This document shows positions 34,925 to 45,894 of a DNA stretch of 64,000 nucleotides, piece after piece. The notes below the pieces were generated by a model. The model did no database searches. It had not been told where the DNA came from and saw nothing but the letters and a program-made list of their open reading frames with translations. The stretch's first letter is position 1; the number at the start of each line of letters is the position of its first letter. This stretch comes from Bufo bufo. Lineage: Eukaryota > Chordata > Amphibia > Anura > Bufonidae. The position numbers were made by a program, and so were the translations under genes. The stretch spans positions 399,080,645 through 399,144,644 of the forward strand of contig NC_053389.1 in the NCBI RefSeq assembly GCF_905171765.1. Direction: 5' to 3'.

Positions 34925-37351
34925 ATTAGAACCCGAAAGGTAGCGTGGTAAAATCGTCTTGCAGACGCCTTTTTGTGTATACACACCGCTGCGTTTTGCG
35001 CAATGGTCTTGTCTCAATCTGCCACAACTGCTTATTTCTAACAAAACCTGGTTGCACCACAGATATAAATTTCTGACATTCAAGATCGCTGTTTAGGATG
35101 TAATCCAGAACTAAATCCTTTAGACTGTCAAAATTAATATCCCTAGCATTAGCAACGTTTAGTGTGATCCCCTTAACCTTTAAAACAGTCTTACCTGTAT
35201 TCAGTTTGTACCCGTACGATTTTGGACCCGAAGATACAAATTCTGTGATGTATGTGTTATCTGGTATTTCGCTGTTAGCTGGCCCAAATAATCGCCTAAA
35301 GGGGGAAGCCAGTCAGCTTCACGATGAACAAAAATGACAGAATCCGTGCCGTGATAAAGACACCTTTCCTGCAGTCTGTCCAGAAAGGAGTAGAGTTCTA
35401 GTCTGGTGTAGGCTGTTGAAAAACAGGCTATAAAAATGTTTGTGTTTTTGTTGATTGTGTGTTTTTCTTTTGCATATTTCCAATTGATCGATTCGGTTTT
35501 ATCATCAATAAAATTTTACTTAGAAACCTTGTAGTACGGGAGAAAGACATAGCAAAAGAGCTCATCAGGGTTATTCACGATGCTGGTACAGGGTAAATTA
35601 GACAGCTATATTTGCAGGGTCTAATTGTACACCTTCTTTTTCAAGAAATGTGTTGATGTATTCTTTTTGCTTACCAGAATCTGTACACCAGCGCGGATAG
35701 CCCGATGCCTCCTCCTTGTCCCTGAGATGAAGCTCGATGTAAGGTGCAAACAGTTCGTCCGTCGTGTCGGGAAAATGCCACACCTCATAGACCTCTGCGA
35801 ACCTGTATCCCTTTTCCAAAGCTAGCTCTAACTCTATTGTACACCATGTACCTGTCAGAGAACGTTGTTCATCGCTATGCGTACAAACGTCCATCAAGGA
35901 GTTTGCGGCGCATGTGTTGCACAGGGGGAACATTAATTTATTGTTCATTGTCACCGGTAGGACCGGAAAAAACAAGTCTCTTGGCGGATAAACCGTAACC
36001 CTGGCAATGCCAAAGTAGTTTTTTATGTAGCCAAAATTGTCATAAATGATGTTGGGGTGTCCTACCGGATATGTTTTTGTTTTGTTGACAAAGGGATACA
36101 GACTCGTGAAATCGTAGTAGTGTATTGCCTCCCCTTCAGTCTGTTAGTCCTACCGCCATAAAGAGCATCACGAGGATCTAGCGGTATTGGGAACCGCATG
36201 TTAAGGAGGTATGCTTGAAGTTTAGAATCTTTCTCTACCATTTCACGCCACTCATGTTCCCACAGCACACGTACTACATAGCCACAGGTCTGTAGAAAAC
36301 GTTTTTTAATGTACAATGTGTGGTACAACTTCCCATAGCTGGTGTTTGTAACACTATTGGTGTCATTTTTGTTATAGCAGACGGGACATCCGTGGTAAAA
36401 GCCCCCATGAAATTCATACTCTATGTGCACCCCATTAACGCTGGCATACCCATCTAGAAAATATCTGCCTACTTGTTTTTCACCTCCTCTCAAAGCATGC
36501 TGAATGTCAATGTTTTCAGTGTGTGCAACATACATGAGCCACTGAATGGCCGGTGATGAGTAACGCTTTTTAGTTTTGTGGTAGTTGTCGGCTGGTAAAA
36601 TGGCGATGGTATTTTTGGGGAGGAACTTAAACCTGTACATAGCCATACATACAGATGCCAGGGTGATAAGCTGAAAAGGATCGATGCACTGGGTAGTTAC
36701 AACATCTCTCTTTTGGCGTTCACAGTATTTCGTAATCTTTTTTCTAGTCATCTCCATCACACGCTCTCTGTAATGCTCACATGCTTGTCTCAAAACATTG
36801 ATGTCCTGCATACAGTATGATTTTAACTCGGCCTTAAAATCAAAAGTAGTGCGTTTCTGCGTCTCATACCACTCCAAGAAATCCTTTTGATCACTAGGCA
36901 TCATATATTCAACCCCATAATAGTCAACAGACGGTAAGGGTCCCACATAGTTTTGATTTTCCTCAGTGTTGAAGAAATGGGGAAAATGACCCTTTGAACC
37001 CGAGAATCCTAACGCGTGGCCTTCGTGTTGTTGCATTGTTGATTGTTGCGCTGTGTTTGGCGCTTTTGCTCTGTTAACCCTTCTGCACTTCCTGATTGCT
37101 AAAGATCTCTTAGAGACCGACAACATATTCAAAGCCCTTTTTACAGACTTTGGCCTTTTAAAAAGGGGCTCTTTACGTTTAGACATTTCATTCAAACCGC
37201 CACCGAGCATATGTAGTCATAATGCACTACCAGGTCTTGCCGGCGCAGGCTGGAATGGAAATGGCATTTCTGGGGTTCTCAGGAACGGACTCTCAGGCCT
37301 TCTCAGAGATGTCTCGAACAGAGAATCGATATTCTGCCTCAACTCAGACAT
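34925..37351 (-). pseudogene. Protein-primed family B DNA polymerase, multiply broken
   Basis: The gene runs from an ATG at 37351 to a TAA at 34925. An early in-frame TGA (37217-37219) follows a Pro-rich N-terminus. The next frame (36062-37210) begins with a Lys/Arg-rich segment and jumps to GHFPHFFNTEENQNYVG, a late exonuclease-domain landmark. The exonuclease I-II part, normally several hundred residues, is missing. A short shift near 36140 precedes motif A (YYDFTSLYP, intact). The 35598-35975 block holds the palm region up to about 35600, where motif B (KxxxNSxYG type) should appear but is deleted. Motif C reads YHGTDSV, so the first Asp of DTD is replaced (codon 35348-35350). The C-terminus is canonical. 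Confidence 0.9.
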
Positions 37352-38193
37352 TTGATTAATTTTATTCATGTGTGGTCTGGATAAAATTCATTCTGAGTGG
37401 GTATTTACAATATAACTCAATTGGTTGCGCAAATTGGTTAAGTAGAGACATACACCAGACAGTTCGCTTAATACGTGCAGCACCTCTCGCGACCACTGTC
37501 CGTGGCTATGAGATGGTGACCACTCACTACATGGTGTAGTTGTTGTGTGTGAATGAGTGTTTGGTAAAAGTTGATTGTGGCAGCCCCGATTACAGTCTGA
37601 ATTTATGACTTGTTGCTTACCAATGCTGTCTCCATCGACTATGCTTTCATCCACTTCAGGTATCGTCGCTAGCGCAGTATGGTTAAAACCTGTGTTTTGC
37701 TCATGGAACAATGCTTGTGCAACGAGGGGCTCCTCCACTGTACTAAGCGTAATACGTCGCTTGTGACGTGTAGCTGTACGTGTAGCGTTCTTTTTGCCTG
37801 CGCCGCATACTCTTGATAAAGGTGTAGATTCGTCGTGATGGCGAGAAGGTGACGGTGCTGGGAGGTTCTTTTTCATTGGCGTGTCCTTGTATGGATGTGT
37901 CAACAGATGACGGTGTGGCGGAGATTTACCTTTTCCTGTTATCACACCTAAAAGAGAGAGAGTCAGACTTTGTATCATGTATGAATTATAAACATACGCT
38001 GAAACATGGTGTAGAGCCAACACCTCGGGAAATAACAATTTAACTATGGGTAAAACTATAGTGGATGCTGGTCTCGAACCCCCTACATAGCTTATATGTA
38101 TAGCCCAGGTTAATTATATATACTTACAAGTTTGATGTGCTAGGACCCGGCGTTTCACAATTGTACGCTGCTGGGTTGGGGTGTATGTTCTCT

Positions 38194-41100
38194 ATAACCA
38201 CCTCCTGACCGCCTAACGCACAGATGCGTCCGGAAGGTGGTTGATTCATTCCTCCTGGACGCATCCGTGCGTCATCTCGCGAGACGCGAGATTTCCTGTG
38301 AACGCGTGCAAACAGGCGCGCGCGCTCACAGGAACGGAAGGTAAGAGAGTGGATCTCCAGCCTGCCAGCGGCGATCGTTTGCTGGCAGGCTGGAGATGTG
38401 ATTTTTTTTAACCCCTAACAGGTATATTAGACACTGTTATGATAACAGCGTCTAATATACCTGCTACCTGGTCCTCTGGTGGTCCCTTTTGTTTGGATCG
38501 ACCACCAGAGGACACAGGTAGCTCAGTAAAGTAGCACCAACCACCACTACACTACACTACACCCCCCCGTCACAAATTAACCCCTTATTCACCCTGATAA
38601 CCCCATATAGACTCCCTGATCACCCCCCTGTCATTGATCACCCCCCTGTCATTGATAACCCCCTGTAAGGCTCCATTCAGAGGTCCGTATGAATTTTACG
38701 GATCCACTGATAGATGGATCGGATCCGCAAAACACATACGGACGTCTGAATGGAGCCTTACAGGGGAGTGATCAATGACGGAGGTGATCACCCCATATAG
38801 ACTCCCTGATCACCCCCCTGTCATTGATCACCCCCCTGTAAGGCTGCATTCAGATGTCTGTATGATTTTTACGGATCCACTGATACATGGATCGGATCCG
38901 CAAAACACATACGGACATCGGAATGGAGCCTTATAGGGGGGTGATCAATGACAGGGGGGTGATCACCTTATATAGACTCCCTGATCACCCCCCTGTCATT
39001 GATCACCCACCTGTCATTGATCACCCCCCTGTCATTGATCACCCCCCTGTAAGGCTGCATTCAGACATTTTTTTGGCCCAAGTTAGCGGAAATTATTATT
39101 TTTTTTCTTACAAAGTCTCATATTCCACTAACTTGTGTCAAAAAATAAAATCTCACATGAACTCACCATACCCCTCACGGAATCCAAATGCGTAAAAATT
39201 TTTAGACATTTATATTCCAGACTTCTTCTCACGCTTTAGGGCCCCTAGAATGCCAGGACAGTATAAATACCCCACATGTGACCCCATTTCGGAAAGAAGA
39301 CACCCCAAGGTATTCCGTGAGGGGCATATTGAGTCCATGAAAGATTGAAATTTTTGTCCCAAGTTAGCGGAAAGAGAGACTTTGTGAGAAAAAAAAATAA
39401 ATATCAATTTCTGCTAACTTGTGCCAAAAAAAAAAAAATTCTATGAACTCGCCATGCCCCTCATTGAATACCTTGGGGTGTCTTCTTTCCAAAATGGGGT
39501 CACATGTGGGGTATTTATACTGCCCTAGCATTCTAGGGGCCCTAAAGCGCGAGAAGAAGTCTGGGATCCAAATGTCTAAAAATGCCCTCATAAAATGAAT
39601 GTGGGCCCCTTTGCGCATCTAGGCTGCAAAAAAGTGTCACACATGTGGTATCGCCGTACTCAGGAGAAGTTGGGCAATGTGTTTTGGGGTGTCATTTTAC
39701 ATATACCCATGCTGGGTGAGATAAATATCTTGGTCAAATGCCAACTTTGTATAAAAAATGGGAAAAGTTGTCTTTTGCCGAGATATTTCTCTCACCCAGC
39801 ATGAGTATATGTAAAAAGACACCCCAAAACACATTGCCCAACTTCTCCTGAATACGGCGATACCACATGTGTGACACTTTTTTGCAGCCTAGGTGGGCAA
39901 AGGGGCCCACAATCCAAAGAGCACCTTTAGGATTTCACAGGTCATTTACCTACTTACCACACATTAGGGCCCCTGGAAAATGTCAGGGCAGTATAACTAC
40001 CCCACAAGTGACCCCATTTTGGAAAGAAGACACCCCAAGGTATTCCGTGAGGGGCATGGCGAGTTCCTAGAATTTTATATTTTTTGTCACAAGTTAGCGG
40101 AAAATGATGATTTTTTTATTATTTTTTTTTCCTTACAAAGTCTCATATTCCACTAACTTGTGACAAAAAATAAAAACTTCCATGAACTCACTATGCCCAT
40201 CACGAAATACCTTGGGGTGTCTTCTTTCCAAAATGGGGTCACTTGTGGGTTAGTTATACTGCCCTGGCATTTTAGGGGCCGAATGCGTGAGAAGTGGTTT
40301 GAAATCAAAATCTGTAAAAAATGGCCAGTGAAATCCGAAAGGTGCTCTTTGGAATGTGGGCCCCTTTGCCCACCTAGGCTGCAAAAAAGTGTCACACATG
40401 TGGTATCGCTGTACTCAGGAGAAGTTGGGCAATGTGTTTTGGGGTGTCATTTTACATATACCCATGCTGGGTGAGAGAAATATCTTGGCAAAAGACAACT
40501 TTTCCCATTTTTTTATACAAAGTTGGCATTTGACCAAGATATTTATCTCACCCAGCATGGGTATATGTAAAATGACACTCCAAAACACATTGCCCAACTT
40601 CTCCTGAATACGGAGATACCACATGTGTGACACTTTTTTGCAGCCTAGGTGGGCAAAGGGGCCCACATTCCAAAGAGCACCTTTCGGATTTCACAGGTCA
40701 TTTACCTACTTACCACACATTAGGGCCCCTGGAAAATGCCAGGGCAGTATAACTACCCCACAAGTGACCCCATTTTGGAAAGAAGACACCCCAAGGTGTT
40801 CCGTGAGGTGCATGGAAGGTGCATGGAAGTGGTTTGAAATCAAAATCTGTAAAAAATGGCCGGTGAAATCCGAAAGGTGCTCTTTGGAATATGGGCCCCT
40901 TTGCCCACCTAGGCTGCAAAAAAGTGCCACACATGTGGTATCGCCGTACTCAGGAGAAGTTAGGGAATGTGTTTTGGGGTGTCATTTTACATATACCCAT
41001 GCTGGGTGAGAGAAATATCTTGGCAAAAGACAACTTTTCCAATTTTTTATACAAAGTTGGCATTTGACCAAGATATTTATCTCACCCAGCATGGGTATAT

Positions 41101-42043
41101 GTAAAATGACACCCCAAAACACATTCCCTAACTTCTCCTGAGTACGGCGATACCACATGTGTGGCACTTTTTTGCAGCCTAGGTGGGCAAAGGGGCCCAC
41201 ATTCCAAAGAGCACCTTTCGGATTTCACCGGTCATTTTTTACACATTTTGATTTCAAACTACTTACCACACATTTGGGCCCCTAGAATGCCAGGGCAGTA
41301 TAACTACCCCACAAGTGACCCCATTTTGGAAAGAAGTCACCCCAAGGTATTCGCTGATGGGCATAGTGAGTTCATAGAAGTTTTTATTTTTTGTCACAAG
41401 TTAGTGGAATATGAGACTTTGTAAGAAAAAAATAAATAAAAAATCATCATTTTCCACTAACTTGTGACAAAAAATAAAAAGTTCTATGAACTCACTATGC
41501 CCATCAGCGAATACCTTAGGGTGTCTACTTTCCGAAATGGGGTCATTTGTGGGGTGTTTGTACTGTCTGGGCATTGTAGAACCTCAGGAAACATGACAGG
41601 TGCTCAGAAAGTCAGAGCTGCTTCAAAAAGCGGAAATTCACATTTTTGTACCATAGTTTGTAAACGCTATAACTTTTACCCAAACCATTTTTTTTTTACC
41701 CAAACATTTTTTTTTTATCAAAGACATGTAGAACAATAAATTTAGAGAAAAATTTATATATGGATGTCGTTTTTTTTGCAAAATTTTACAACTGAAAGTG
41801 AAAAATGTCTTTTTTTGCAAAAAATTCGTTAAATTTCGATTAATAACAAAAAAAATAAAAATGTCAGCAGCAATGAAATACCACGAAATGAAAGCTCTAT
41901 TAGTGAGAAGAAAAGGAGGTAAAATTCATTTGGGTGGTAAGTTGCATGACCGAGCAATAAACGGTGAAAGTAGTGTAGGTCAGAAGTGTAAAAAGTGGCC
42001 TGGTCTTTAAGGGTGTTTAAGCTATAGGGGCTGAGGTGGTTAA
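38194..42043. mobile_element. piggyBac-like non-autonomous element inside the Maverick
   Basis: The left end is ataaccacctcc and the right end gaggtggttaaa, an inverted repeat with TTAA at the right (42040-42043) and a one-base variant at the left. No transposase is found. The left part (38195-39070) is a GC-rich hairpin followed by tandem gatcacccccctgtcatt phrases and two copies of a nested palindrome (about 38670-38766 and 38840-38935). The right part (39200-41500) is built of alternating inverted copies of one module. The TTAA end and the lack of a gene support a piggyBac-type passenger moved in trans. Confidence 0.7.
39200..41500. repeat. Alternating inverted-repeat modules
   Basis: One module contains the phrases cccatgctgggtgaga, gggcaatgtgttttgggg and tgcaaaaaagtgtcacaca. 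It occurs in one orientation at about 39595-39730, 40345-40480 and 40900-41010, and in the other at about 39785-39905, 40540-40660 and 41085-41200. Neighbouring modules therefore form hairpins in succession. Open frames across the region repeat with the module and are not genes. Confidence 0.85.
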
Positions 42044-42504
42044 AACTGTTCTTTCTTGATTTAGTAAATTTCCACTCTGCCAACACAATTCGAAATGTGT
42101 AAATATATATATTAAACTTATTTTACTATCACACACATTTTATTTTAATTTTAAACTACAATATGAGCTAGTACCTTTTTTGCCTGGTTGTTAACCGCTG
42201 TCGTCTTTTTCCGTGCGTCCTGAGAATAACAGGCGTTCAGCGCTACCGCCGGCACGTCTACGCTAGATAAATCACCCTCTGTATAAAGGCAGCAAACAAT
42301 GTTAGATTTTTGCATGTGTTTTGTTAGATGCTTATGTATATTTATGAAAATTACTTACAGTTGAGGAACGGTTCCAAAATAGCATCGGCGATACTGGTCT
42401 GACCCTGCTGTACGCAGCAATGATCTGTCGCTAGCTGTTCTTCATCAAGGGGGATTTAAAAAGCCTCAACTTAAAAAGATTACCAGCCGTGTATAGTGGG
42501 AGTG

Positions 42505-42511
<7 letters not shown>

Positions 42512-42538
<27 letters not shown>
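42512..42538. repeat. (TG)n microsatellite
   Basis: A run of about 13 TG units inside the presumed intron between the ATG exon and the next exon of the accessory gene. On the minus strand it reads as CA repeats upstream of the next acceptor. Confidence 0.9.
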
Positions 42539-42541
<3 letters not shown>

Positions 42542-42639
42542 CGCATAAACTGTAAATAAACTCTATTTACCTAGTTGAGAATCCGTCATTCCAGGAAACA
42601 AATCTTCAAAACCACAATGATTTAGTTGCGACATCTAAA

Positions 42640-42975
42640 TATAGAATAACAACGCTAAATGCTATGCTTCAAAACATTTCTAGTGCCGAAAAAGCATGCG
42701 ACTATTTGATAATACTGCAGCTGCTCACAAAATATAGAATAACAACGCTAAATGCTATGCTTCAATACATTTCTAGTGCCGAAAAAGCGTGCGGCTATTT
42801 GATAATACCACATCTGCTCACGAAATATAGAATAACAACGCTAAATGCTATGCTTCTATACATTTCTAGTGCCGAAAAAGTGTGCGGCTATTTGATAATA
42901 CCGCAGCTGCTCACGAAATATAGAATAACAACGCTAAATGCTATGCTTCAATACATTTCTAGTGCCGAAAAAAAG
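42640..42975. repeat. Four tandem 90-bp repeats in the Maverick control region
   Basis: Each unit contains tatagaataacaacgctaaa, tgctatgcttca, catttctagtgccgaaaaag and tatttgataatac. Units start near 42640, 42730, 42820 and 42910. On the minus strand each unit includes the pyrimidine-rich stretch that forms the acceptor of the ATG exon in the outermost copy, but only that copy has the AG. The plus-strand open frame 42664-43011 is a by-product of the repeat. Confidence 0.85.
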
Positions 42976-43292
42976 ACTGCATCGCGAGCGCTACTCAAAA
43001 AAAGTGAGTAAGCTGTATAGTATTGGGACACAGCCCGTCTCGCAAAATATAAATAACAAGATAATAAAATACGCTTTTACAAATTTGCTAACCAATTTTG
43101 TATACACAAAACACTGAAAAACAAATATAAAACAATAGCTGTAAAATGATACATAAAAATGCATGATAAAAACTACTTACATTTATGGATGGTCCGCCGT
43201 GAGGATGTGTGTAAAATTGACAAGTATCTTGTGCGTCTGAAACAGATTGGTGTTGGCTGGTCTGTGCTGATCATAGACAGAGAGAGAGGACT

Positions 43293-43298
43293 CTTATA
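43293..43298 (-). promoter_or_regulatory. TATA box for the leftward transcript
   Basis: TATAAG on the minus strand, followed at about 30 bases by a purine-poor leader (ctctctctctgtc) and at 43181 by a consensus 5' splice site. It faces away from the rightward TATA box at 43423. Confidence 0.45.
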
Positions 43299-43422
43299 AA
43301 ACTTGTAACAGGCGACACCCACTAGGGGTGATGGTGATCAAACATACACGCCCCACACCTCCCTCCAGAGCTCTACACATGGTATTAATTTATCAATAGA
43401 TTATGCCGCTATAGTGTAAAAC

Positions 43423-43432
43423 TGTATATAAA
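43423..43432 (+). promoter_or_regulatory. TATA box for the rightward integrase-capsid transcript
   Basis: tgtatataaag lies about 85 bases before the integrase ATG (43514). It forms the second half of a divergent promoter with 43293-43298. Confidence 0.5.
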
Positions 43433-43513
43433 GTTGTGTTAGTATATACTCTGTGATAGCTGCGCTGATTTAGCACACGCGTATGAAATAAACACGCATA
43501 AGGAGGTTTCTTC

Positions 43514-44620
43514 ATGACACTCGGTACAATCATGACGACCCTGCAGCCTGAAAAATATTTACAAAAGGCATATTTTAATCCTAAAGCAGCTGGATCTTTT
43601 GCTGGTTTAGAGAGTTTATACAGATCTGTTAAAAAACATGGTATAAAGAGAACGACTATAGCAGCGTGGTTAAATAACCAAGACACGTACACGCTGCATA
43701 AACCCGTAAGATTTTTTTTGGTAAGAAATAAGGTCATCGTGGCGACCATCGACGCGCAATGGCAGAGCGACCTGTGTGATATGTCAACCTACACCATAGA
43801 AAACGACGGCATAAAATATATTTTAACTGTGATTGATGTATTATCAAAATATGCGTGGTGTGTTCCCCTGAAAGATAAGACAAGCTCCTCTGTAGCGAAA
43901 GCCTTTGAATTGATTTTCAAGAATGATCAGCGTGTACCTAAAAAGCTACAGACGTATCGCGGTCGGGAATTTATGAACAACGCTATGAAGCGGCTTTGTA
44001 AAGAGCGCAATATCCACCATTTCTTTACTACAAACATAGTGAAAGCCGCTTTAGTGGAACGATTTAACAGAACGTTAAAAACAAAAATGTGGAAATTTTT
44101 AAATAGATGCAATACATTTCGCTATATAGATGAGCTAAATAATTTTTTATACAGCTATAATCATACATACCACAATACAATCCTGTGCAGACCTGTTGAC
44201 GTAACAAAAAACAATTCTTTAAGAATATGGAGAAACATTTATGGCAAATGCATAAGTCTTAAACCAGCGAGACCTACTTTAAAAATTGGAGACCATGTAA
44301 GAATTAGTCAGTATAAAGGGACTTTCGCTAAAGGGTATGAACAGTCTTACACAGAAGAGATTTTCATCGTCTCGGGCGTTAACACACGATTTCAAAAACC
44401 TATGTATAAACTCGTTGATTTGGGTAATGATCTAATAGAAGGCTCATTTTACAAAGAAGAGTTACAGAAAGTCCCTGCGGCGGCTGGACGTGTGTACAGA
44501 ATAGAAAAGATACTGCGAAAAAGACGTGTGAGGGGTGAAACTCATTTTTTCGTAAAGTGGCGTGGTTACCCCACAAAATTCAATAGCTGGATCGGTGAAG
44601 CGCAACTGACTACTCTATAA
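43514..44620 (+). CDS. Maverick chromodomain integrase with a lost catalytic Asp
   Basis: An intact 368-codon frame. The N-terminal region (residues 15-60) has the YFNPKAAGSF and WLNNQDTYTLHKPVR landmarks of Polinton integrases. The retroviral-type catalytic core follows. The first acidic residue is D86 (WQSDLCDMS) and the third is E182 (VERFNRTLK). The second should be an Asp in QTDxGxEF but is Tyr (QTYRGREF, Y148, codon 43955-43957), a single base from an Asp codon. The C-terminus has an SH3-like segment (IGDHVRISQYKGTFAKGY) and a chromodomain (residues about 325-365, YRIEKILRKRR...FFVKWRGYP). The enzyme should insert the linear genome. With Y148 it is probably inactive, although the frame is open. 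The penton start lies three bases after its stop. Confidence 0.93.
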   Translation: MTLGTIMTTLQPEKYLQKAYFNPKAAGSFAGLESLYRSVKKHGIKRTTIAAWLNNQDTYTLHKPVRFFLVRNKVIVATIDAQWQSDLCDMSTYTIENDGIKYILTVIDVLSKYAWCVPLKDKTSSSVAKAFELIFKNDQRVPKKLQTYRGREFMNNAMKRLCKERNIHHFFTTNIVKAALVERFNRTLKTKMWKFLNRCNTFRYIDELNNFLYSYNHTYHNTILCRPVDVTKNNSLRIWRNIYGKCISLKPARPTLKIGDHVRISQYKGTFAKGYEQSYTEEIFIVSGVNTRFQKPMYKLVDLGNDLIEGSFYKEELQKVPAAAGRVYRIEKILRKRRVRGETHFFVKWRGYPTKFNSWIGEAQLTTL

Positions 44621-44623
44621 GCC

Positions 44624-45321
44624 ATGGAATCTGGGTCCTTTTATATAACGCTGCCTTGTAATGCATCTTCCAAAATTTACCCTGAAAATTCAATAGCTGT
44701 TTATACAACAAAACTAGCAAAACCCGTTCATTTGTCGGGTCCTTATGATGTCGTTATGACAGAGATCCAGTATCCGTATAGCTGGTATACCGTCGGATCG
44801 CAAGAAGGCATCTTCTTCTTTGGGAAAAAAGGTGAAACTTTAACTGAATACCGCATCAAATCTGGATTTTATTCTACCGTGGCGGATGTTGTAAAAGCTA
44901 TTAATGAGGTTCTTGAAAACGTAAAAATTTTGAGCGATTCCTTTAGATTGAGATATGACCCCATAAAAAGGTCTGTTTATACACAGGAATCACAGACACA
45001 CATTTTTATGCCTGGTGAAAAGCTTGGGCCTATTTTAGGACTACGCTGCTATGTTGAAGGCTCTATCGAAAACAATCAGATCGAGCGGAGCGGCATGTTC
45101 GCTGACATACACTCGGGATTTTATACGCTATTTGTTTATTCAGACATTGTTCAGCATTCGCTCGTTGGAAATTCATACGCTCAACTTTTAAAAACTGTTG
45201 AAACTACAGGTAGAAACAACGAGATTGTGACCCTAAAGTATATGCACCCCGACTATATTCCTGTATCCAATCATAATTTCGATACAATTTCAATAGCCAT
45301 TTTAACGGACCAGTCTCGACC
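44624..45321 (+). pseudogene. Minor capsid (penton) protein, 5' part, cut by a Gypsy element
   Basis: The ATG at 44624 follows the integrase stop by three bases. The first residues (SFYITLPCNAS, then YTTKLAKPVHLSGPYDV) and MTEIQYPYSWY are characteristic of the Polinton minor capsid protein, a single jelly-roll predicted to occupy the capsid vertices. About 233 codons remain before the left LTR of the Gypsy element at 45322. The apparent extension to 45421 is LTR-derived. The missing C-terminal codons lie beyond the retrotransposon at 50512-50579. No other break is seen, so the insertion was the lesion. Confidence 0.9.
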
Positions 45322-45879
45322 TGTCACGACCGCTATCCCTGCAGCAGTCGTGTCGCACCAGACGGAGGGGAAGGGGGACCCTTATCTACGGATGGGAAAT
45401 AGAATGGCCACCCCTGACTAACCCTAAGCTGGCACCTGTCTGCCCTGATACCCTAGACGGGGTGTGAACCCGTGCGGCGAGCAGGATGCCTAAACCCTCA
45501 GTCGCCCTAACAAGACTGGACTGGGGAAAGGCCGATGGGAGCGCTAGTCACCATCACTCACGTCTAGGAAAACAACAGGGGAAGACAGCAACAAACAAAC
45601 AACAGCAGAGATAGACTTATCCAGTCACGAGCAGAGAAGGCGATCCCAAACACTACAGTCCACGCCGGACAAGAGCTCCACAGCAACACCATCAAACGAT
45701 CTCCTTCCAAGGTCAGAGTAGCACTGGAAGTAAGGACTATATCTGGCAATGACTGCAAGTGAAACTGAAACTAATATAGTAGCTGGGAGTGGCAGACAGG
45801 ACTCACCTGAGAAGGATGCCTACAAGCTCCCAGTCAGGACAAAAAGGTTCACAAGGCAAAACCCAGATGACATACCCTG
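45322..45879 (-). repeat. Gypsy 3' LTR
   Basis: 558 bp, nearly identical to 49954-50511. On the plus strand it begins tgtcacgaccgctatccctg and ends gacataccctg. It follows the last coding stop of pol (45895) by a short interval. Confidence 0.9.
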
Positions 45880-45894
45880 AACCACGGAGCAAAC

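Larger units (their letters stand above)
37388..43268 (-). pseudogene. Candidate spliced accessory gene of the Maverick
   Basis: A series of minus-strand exon-like segments with splice signals. There is a leader ending at a donor (ataaat/gtaagt, 43181); a segment whose ATG directly follows an acceptor (tatatttag/ATG, 42634) and ends at gtaaat (42571); one ending at ct/gtaagt (42359); one after an acceptor tttatacag (about 42281); one ending at ctt/gtaagt (about 38130); and a last exon after tctctcttttag (about 37948) that is open to 37388. The last exon is Ser/Thr/His-rich with a basic patch (RHKRRI). The piggyBac-like element at 38194-42043 interrupts it. I could not assemble one open frame across all junctions, so it is decayed or my exon limits are wrong. 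I see no known domain. Confidence 0.45.

Noticed and set aside
38887..39195. Open frame with DHPPVI repeats
   Set aside because: It arises from tandem gatcacccccctgtcatt phrases and has no coding support.
39210..41424. Many open frames of 60-128 codons on both strands
   Set aside because: They are translations of the alternating inverted modules in the piggyBac-like element and recur with each module.
42664..43011. A 115-codon plus-strand frame with four peptide repeats
   Set aside because: It reads through the four 90-bp repeats of the Maverick control region, opposite to the likely transcript, with no start context or domain.
45322..45421. C-terminal extension of the penton frame
   Set aside because: The last codons of that open frame are LTR sequence; the same bases recur in the other LTR at 49954.
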